Shown here in pieces: positions 37,069-38,925 of a stretch of 38,925 nt of DNA. The stretch lies in assembly GCF_011378905.1 (NCBI RefSeq), contig NZ_WTPY01000040.1:1-38925 (forward strand), written 5' to 3'. This DNA comes from Paraglaciecola sp. 20A4. Its GTDB lineage: Bacteria; Pseudomonadota; Gammaproteobacteria; Enterobacterales; Alteromonadaceae. The first letter of the stretch is position 1, and each line of letters begins with the position of its first letter. The notes below the pieces were generated by a model. The model saw nothing but the letters and a program-made list of their open reading frames with translations, searched no databases and was not told the origin of the DNA. The position numbers were made by a program, and so were the translations under genes.

Positions 37069-37671
37069 CTAGGACAGGCTTCTGCGACCGACAAACGCAT
37101 GGGTAAGGGTATTACCATCAACATACTCTAGCTCACCACCTACAGGCATTCCGTGGGCTAGACGAGTCGCTTGAATATCTCGAGCACTACACATTTGCCC
37201 AATGTAATGTGCTGTCGCTTCACCTTCTACCGTTGGGTTGGTCGCCAATATGACTTCAGTTAATTCTTTAACATCAAGTAAATCAGCAAGCTCGTCTAAA
37301 CCAATTTCGCTCGGCCCGATGCCATCAATAGGCGATAAATGCCCCATTAAAACAAAATAAAGCCCTTTGAACTCAGCGGTTTGTTCAATTGCTACAACGT
37401 CTTGTGGAGACTCAACTATACACAAAGTGCCAGCAGCACTGCGCGTTGGATGCGCGCAAATCTCACACAACTCACTTTCAGTAAAAGTACGACATTGCTT
37501 ACAATGTCCTACGTGCTCCATCGCATTATGTAGCACTTGGCTTAACTGCATAGCCCCCGCTCTATTTCGCTCCAATAAATGAAACGCCATACGTTGAGCG
37601 CTTTTAGGACCTACGCCGGGCAATATTTTAAACGCGTTAATCAGTTCTAAAATAAGAGGACTAAGTTTCAT
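37069..37671 (-). CDS. recR: recombination protein RecR
   Basis: 200 aa. The helix-hairpin-helix (about 10-30, ALKI-like [24 protein letters not shown]), C4 zinc finger ([16 protein letters not shown], about 57-72) and Toprim domain ([36 protein letters not shown]) are all present. With RecO and RecF it loads RecA at gaps. The order recR-htpG-adk matches E. coli, but its normal upstream partner ybaB is absent apart from a few terminal codons. Confidence 0.96.
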   Translation of the reverse strand: MKLSPLILELINAFKILPGVGPKSAQRMAFHLLERNRAGAMQLSQVLHNAMEHVGHCKQCRTFTESELCEICAHPTRSAAGTLCIVESPQDVVAIEQTAEFKGLYFVLMGHLSPIDGIGPSEIGLDELADLLDVKELTEVILATNPTVEGEATAHYIGQMCSARDIQATRLAHGMPVGGELEYVDGNTLTHAFVGRRSLS

Positions 37672-37718
37672 TTATACAACCTTGATCGGATCACGAACAG
37701 CACAAGTCAATCAATGCC

Positions 37719-37739
37719 TTAAAACGGCATTTTGAAACC
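37719..37739 (-). pseudogene. remnant of ybaB 3' end (last codons GFKMPF and stop)
   Basis: Read leftward, codons for Gly-Phe-Lys-Met-Pro-Phe and TAA end 48 bp before recR. YbaB proteins end in PPGFKMPF and precede recR in most gammaproteobacteria. Upstream of Gly the frame does not resemble YbaB (residues such as HTLALIISKASF), so only the tail is retained. It suggests a rearrangement break at about 37740. Confidence 0.5.
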
Positions 37740-37842
37740 AAATGAGGCTTTACTAATAATCAGTGCTAATGTGTGATATTTCGCGGATTGTAGCGGTTGA
37801 ATCATTGTTTTCATCACTCAATATTACTCATTATAGCTAAAG

Positions 37843-37884
37843 TTTTGTCCCCTATTTGACCCCAGACTTATCTGAGGGACAAAA
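37843..37884. repeat. large hairpin with 9-bp arms
   Basis: ttttgtccc (37843-37851) and gggacaaaa (37876-37884) are perfect inverted arms with an inner caga/tctg stem (37863-37866 / 37871-37874). A related tgtccctaattt occurs at 38068-38080. It could be a REP-like or element-end sequence. From 37740 to 37842 no feature is recognised. Confidence 0.5.
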
Positions 37885-37890
37885 GAAAAA

Positions 37891-38028
37891 ATGATTAAGC
37901 CGCGCATCAACTTCGTTAAACGCTACATTAAATATCTAGTTAGCATCTCAGAGACGCCCCAAAAGAACGACTTTCAATATGCGGCGCATAATAACTTGTT
38001 TCCTGAAATTTCTCTATCTCAACGTTAA
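37891..38028 (+). CDS. orphan 45-residue open reading frame
   Basis: It starts MIKPRINFVKRYIKYLVSIS, basic then amphipathic, and ends at 38028. A GAGGGA lies 11 bases upstream, inside the hairpin arm, so ribosome access would depend on that stem. No family is recognised. It lies in the disrupted accessory segment and may be a chance frame or the broken end of a gene. Confidence 0.25.
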   Translation: MIKPRINFVKRYIKYLVSISETPQKNDFQYAAHNNLFPEISLSQR

Positions 38029-38113
38029 TTAAATGAACACCTAAAATCGCCTAATTTCTCCCTACCTGTCCCTAATTTAAGCCGAGGACCATTAACATTA
38101 AATAGGAGAAAAA

Positions 38114-38338
38114 ATGAGCTCAAATCAACAGTGTGTAAAGGTGATCTTAGTAAGTATTACGAATTGGTGTTTAATAATCGGTGATATTTTGTTCGCTGTT
38201 TTCATAATACAACTTATCACCGAGTTCGAGCCTCATCCTTCATACCCATTCTTAGGTATACAGGGTTGGTTAATTATCACAGCTATATATTTATTTGGAC
38301 TTTTATGTGACATCGCCAAACGGCGAATTTCTGATTAA
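38114..38338 (+). CDS. small two-helix membrane protein, hypothetical
   Basis: 74 aa with two hydrophobic segments, VILVSITNWCLIIGDILFAVF and WLIITAIYLFGLLCDIA, separated by an acidic/Pro loop (EFEPHPSYPFLG). A strong AGGAGA lies 7 bases before the ATG and a terminator follows, so it is probably expressed alone. The C-terminus is basic (KRRISD). It is not a recognised family. Confidence 0.5.
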   Translation: MSSNQQCVKVILVSITNWCLIIGDILFAVFIIQLITEFEPHPSYPFLGIQGWLIITAIYLFGLLCDIAKRRISD

Positions 38339-38351
38339 ATCAGATATTTCT

Positions 38352-38378
38352 AGAGCACCTTAGGGTGCTCTTCTTTCT
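38352..38378 (+). terminator. terminator of the small membrane protein gene
   Basis: agagcacc (38352-38359) pairs with ggtgctct (38364-38371) over a 4-nt loop, followed by a pyrimidine-rich tail tctttct. Confidence 0.75.
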
Positions 38379-38406
38379 ATCGTACATTACTAATTCACAA
38401 CAAAGC

Positions 38407-38850
38407 TTAAATACTAAGTTCTTCTCGCCGATGTAATTTATCTATCCATTCATTAAATTGTGCGAGCGTAGACTCATGACGCCTCTTCAACCTTAGTTCT
38501 TCGCACATAACATCTACTGGAGCCGTTGAATTTTTACTCAGTGCAAATTGCGCCAAGCCAATAGCTTCTTCATAGGCTAACTCGCTCCATTTTCTCTCAT
38601 AACCAAACACTTCAACACCGCGCCATTCGATCAAATCTATTATATCGCTTGGTGAGATCCACAGTGTTGGTGAATATCCATCTGTCTCTTTTAAACCAGC
38701 AAATTTTTCAACGATTTGACGGATATAATCTATCTGTTTTTTACTCGTTCTTGTTAGCCCGTGTAAATTAGCCAATTCGAGAGATAATGAGTACAAAGTG
38801 ATACCAGGCCGTTCGGTCAGAACCTCTTTTGCCAACTGAGTCAGAGTTTG
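38407..38850 (-). pseudogene. C-terminal fragment of a large helicase-like protein (DUF3320-type domain)
   Basis: The readable frame gives about 145 residues with no normal start; a TGA lies just outside (38859-38857) and the only start available is TTG (38835). The pattern VLTERPGITLYSLSLELANLHGL with a following IxxxVEKFAGLKE and a WRG segment resembles DUF3320, the domain at the C-terminus of DUF4011/superfamily I helicases of some 1,500-2,000 residues. The rest of that gene is missing, cut at about 38850 by what looks like an insertion-sequence end. Homology is from memory of the pattern, hence moderate confidence. Confidence 0.45.
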
Positions 38851-38925
38851 GCAGATTCAACTTTGAAGTGCATAACAGCTAAGCAGCTATTGCTACCATG
38901 TGTTCAGCCATTAACTTGGCTGGCG
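38850..38925. mobile_element. probable insertion-sequence end, IS30-like
   Basis: ggcagattcaactttgaagt (38850-38869) resembles the terminal repeats of IS30-family elements, which begin with a GTAGATTCAA-like motif followed by a GTGCAAC-like motif. A cagcca/tggctg hairpin (38905-38922) lies just inside. No transposase frame is visible before the window ends. The element continues beyond 38925. Confidence 0.45.

Overview
The window looks like chromosomal DNA of a marine gammaproteobacterium of the Alteromonadales (Glaciecola/Paraglaciecola/Alteromonas-like). This is inferred from moderate GC, a hisGDCBHA-FI operon with E. coli-like proteins, a recR-htpG-adk block in enterobacterial order, and a TonB-receptor/sulfatase nutrient locus typical of marine heterotrophs. 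No species call is possible from the sequence alone.

Layout. 1-570: start of a leftward cation-efflux gene facing a MerR-family metal sensor, with a textbook MerR promoter (19-bp spacer) between them. 580-6850: a leftward operon of two lipoprotein adaptors and an RND pump, divergent from a TetR regulator, with a perfect inverted repeat between. 6820-11750: a leftward five-gene unit (aldo/keto reductase, TfdA/TauD-like dioxygenase, YeiH-type exporter, SorA, SorB) ending in periplasmic sulfite oxidation. 11900-12660: two small uncharacterised proteins. 13005-21880: the histidine operon, with a His-rich leader peptide and attenuator, and with a branched-chain aminotransferase lodged between hisA and hisF. 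22100-23275: cytochrome b561 plus a YceI protein. 23350-24070: a small heat-shock protein behind a sigma-32-like promoter and a long, structured leader. 24140-33400: a leftward locus of TonB receptor, sodium/solute symporter, FAD oxidoreductase, sulfatase and IclR regulator. 33560-37670: MAPEG protein, adk, htpG, recR. 37720-38925: a scrambled accessory segment. It begins with the last codons of what looks like ybaB, then carries small orphan ORFs and a fragment of a large gene cut by a probable insertion-sequence end.

How the genes may work together. The AKR-dioxygenase-YeiH-SorAB unit is compatible with oxygenolytic C-S cleavage in the cytoplasm giving sulfite and an aldehyde, reduction of the aldehyde, export of sulfite and its oxidation to sulfate in the periplasm. 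The substrate is unknown. The TonB-receptor locus has uptake (outer and inner membrane), desulfation and oxidation functions but no glycoside hydrolase or lyase, so its substrate is probably a small sulfated compound or is processed elsewhere. hsp20 and htpG both carry heat-shock-type promoters. The best candidates for something undescribed are the hsp20 leader RNA, the sulfite/dioxygenase operon, the receptor-FAD oxidoreductase-sulfatase locus and the break upstream of recR.
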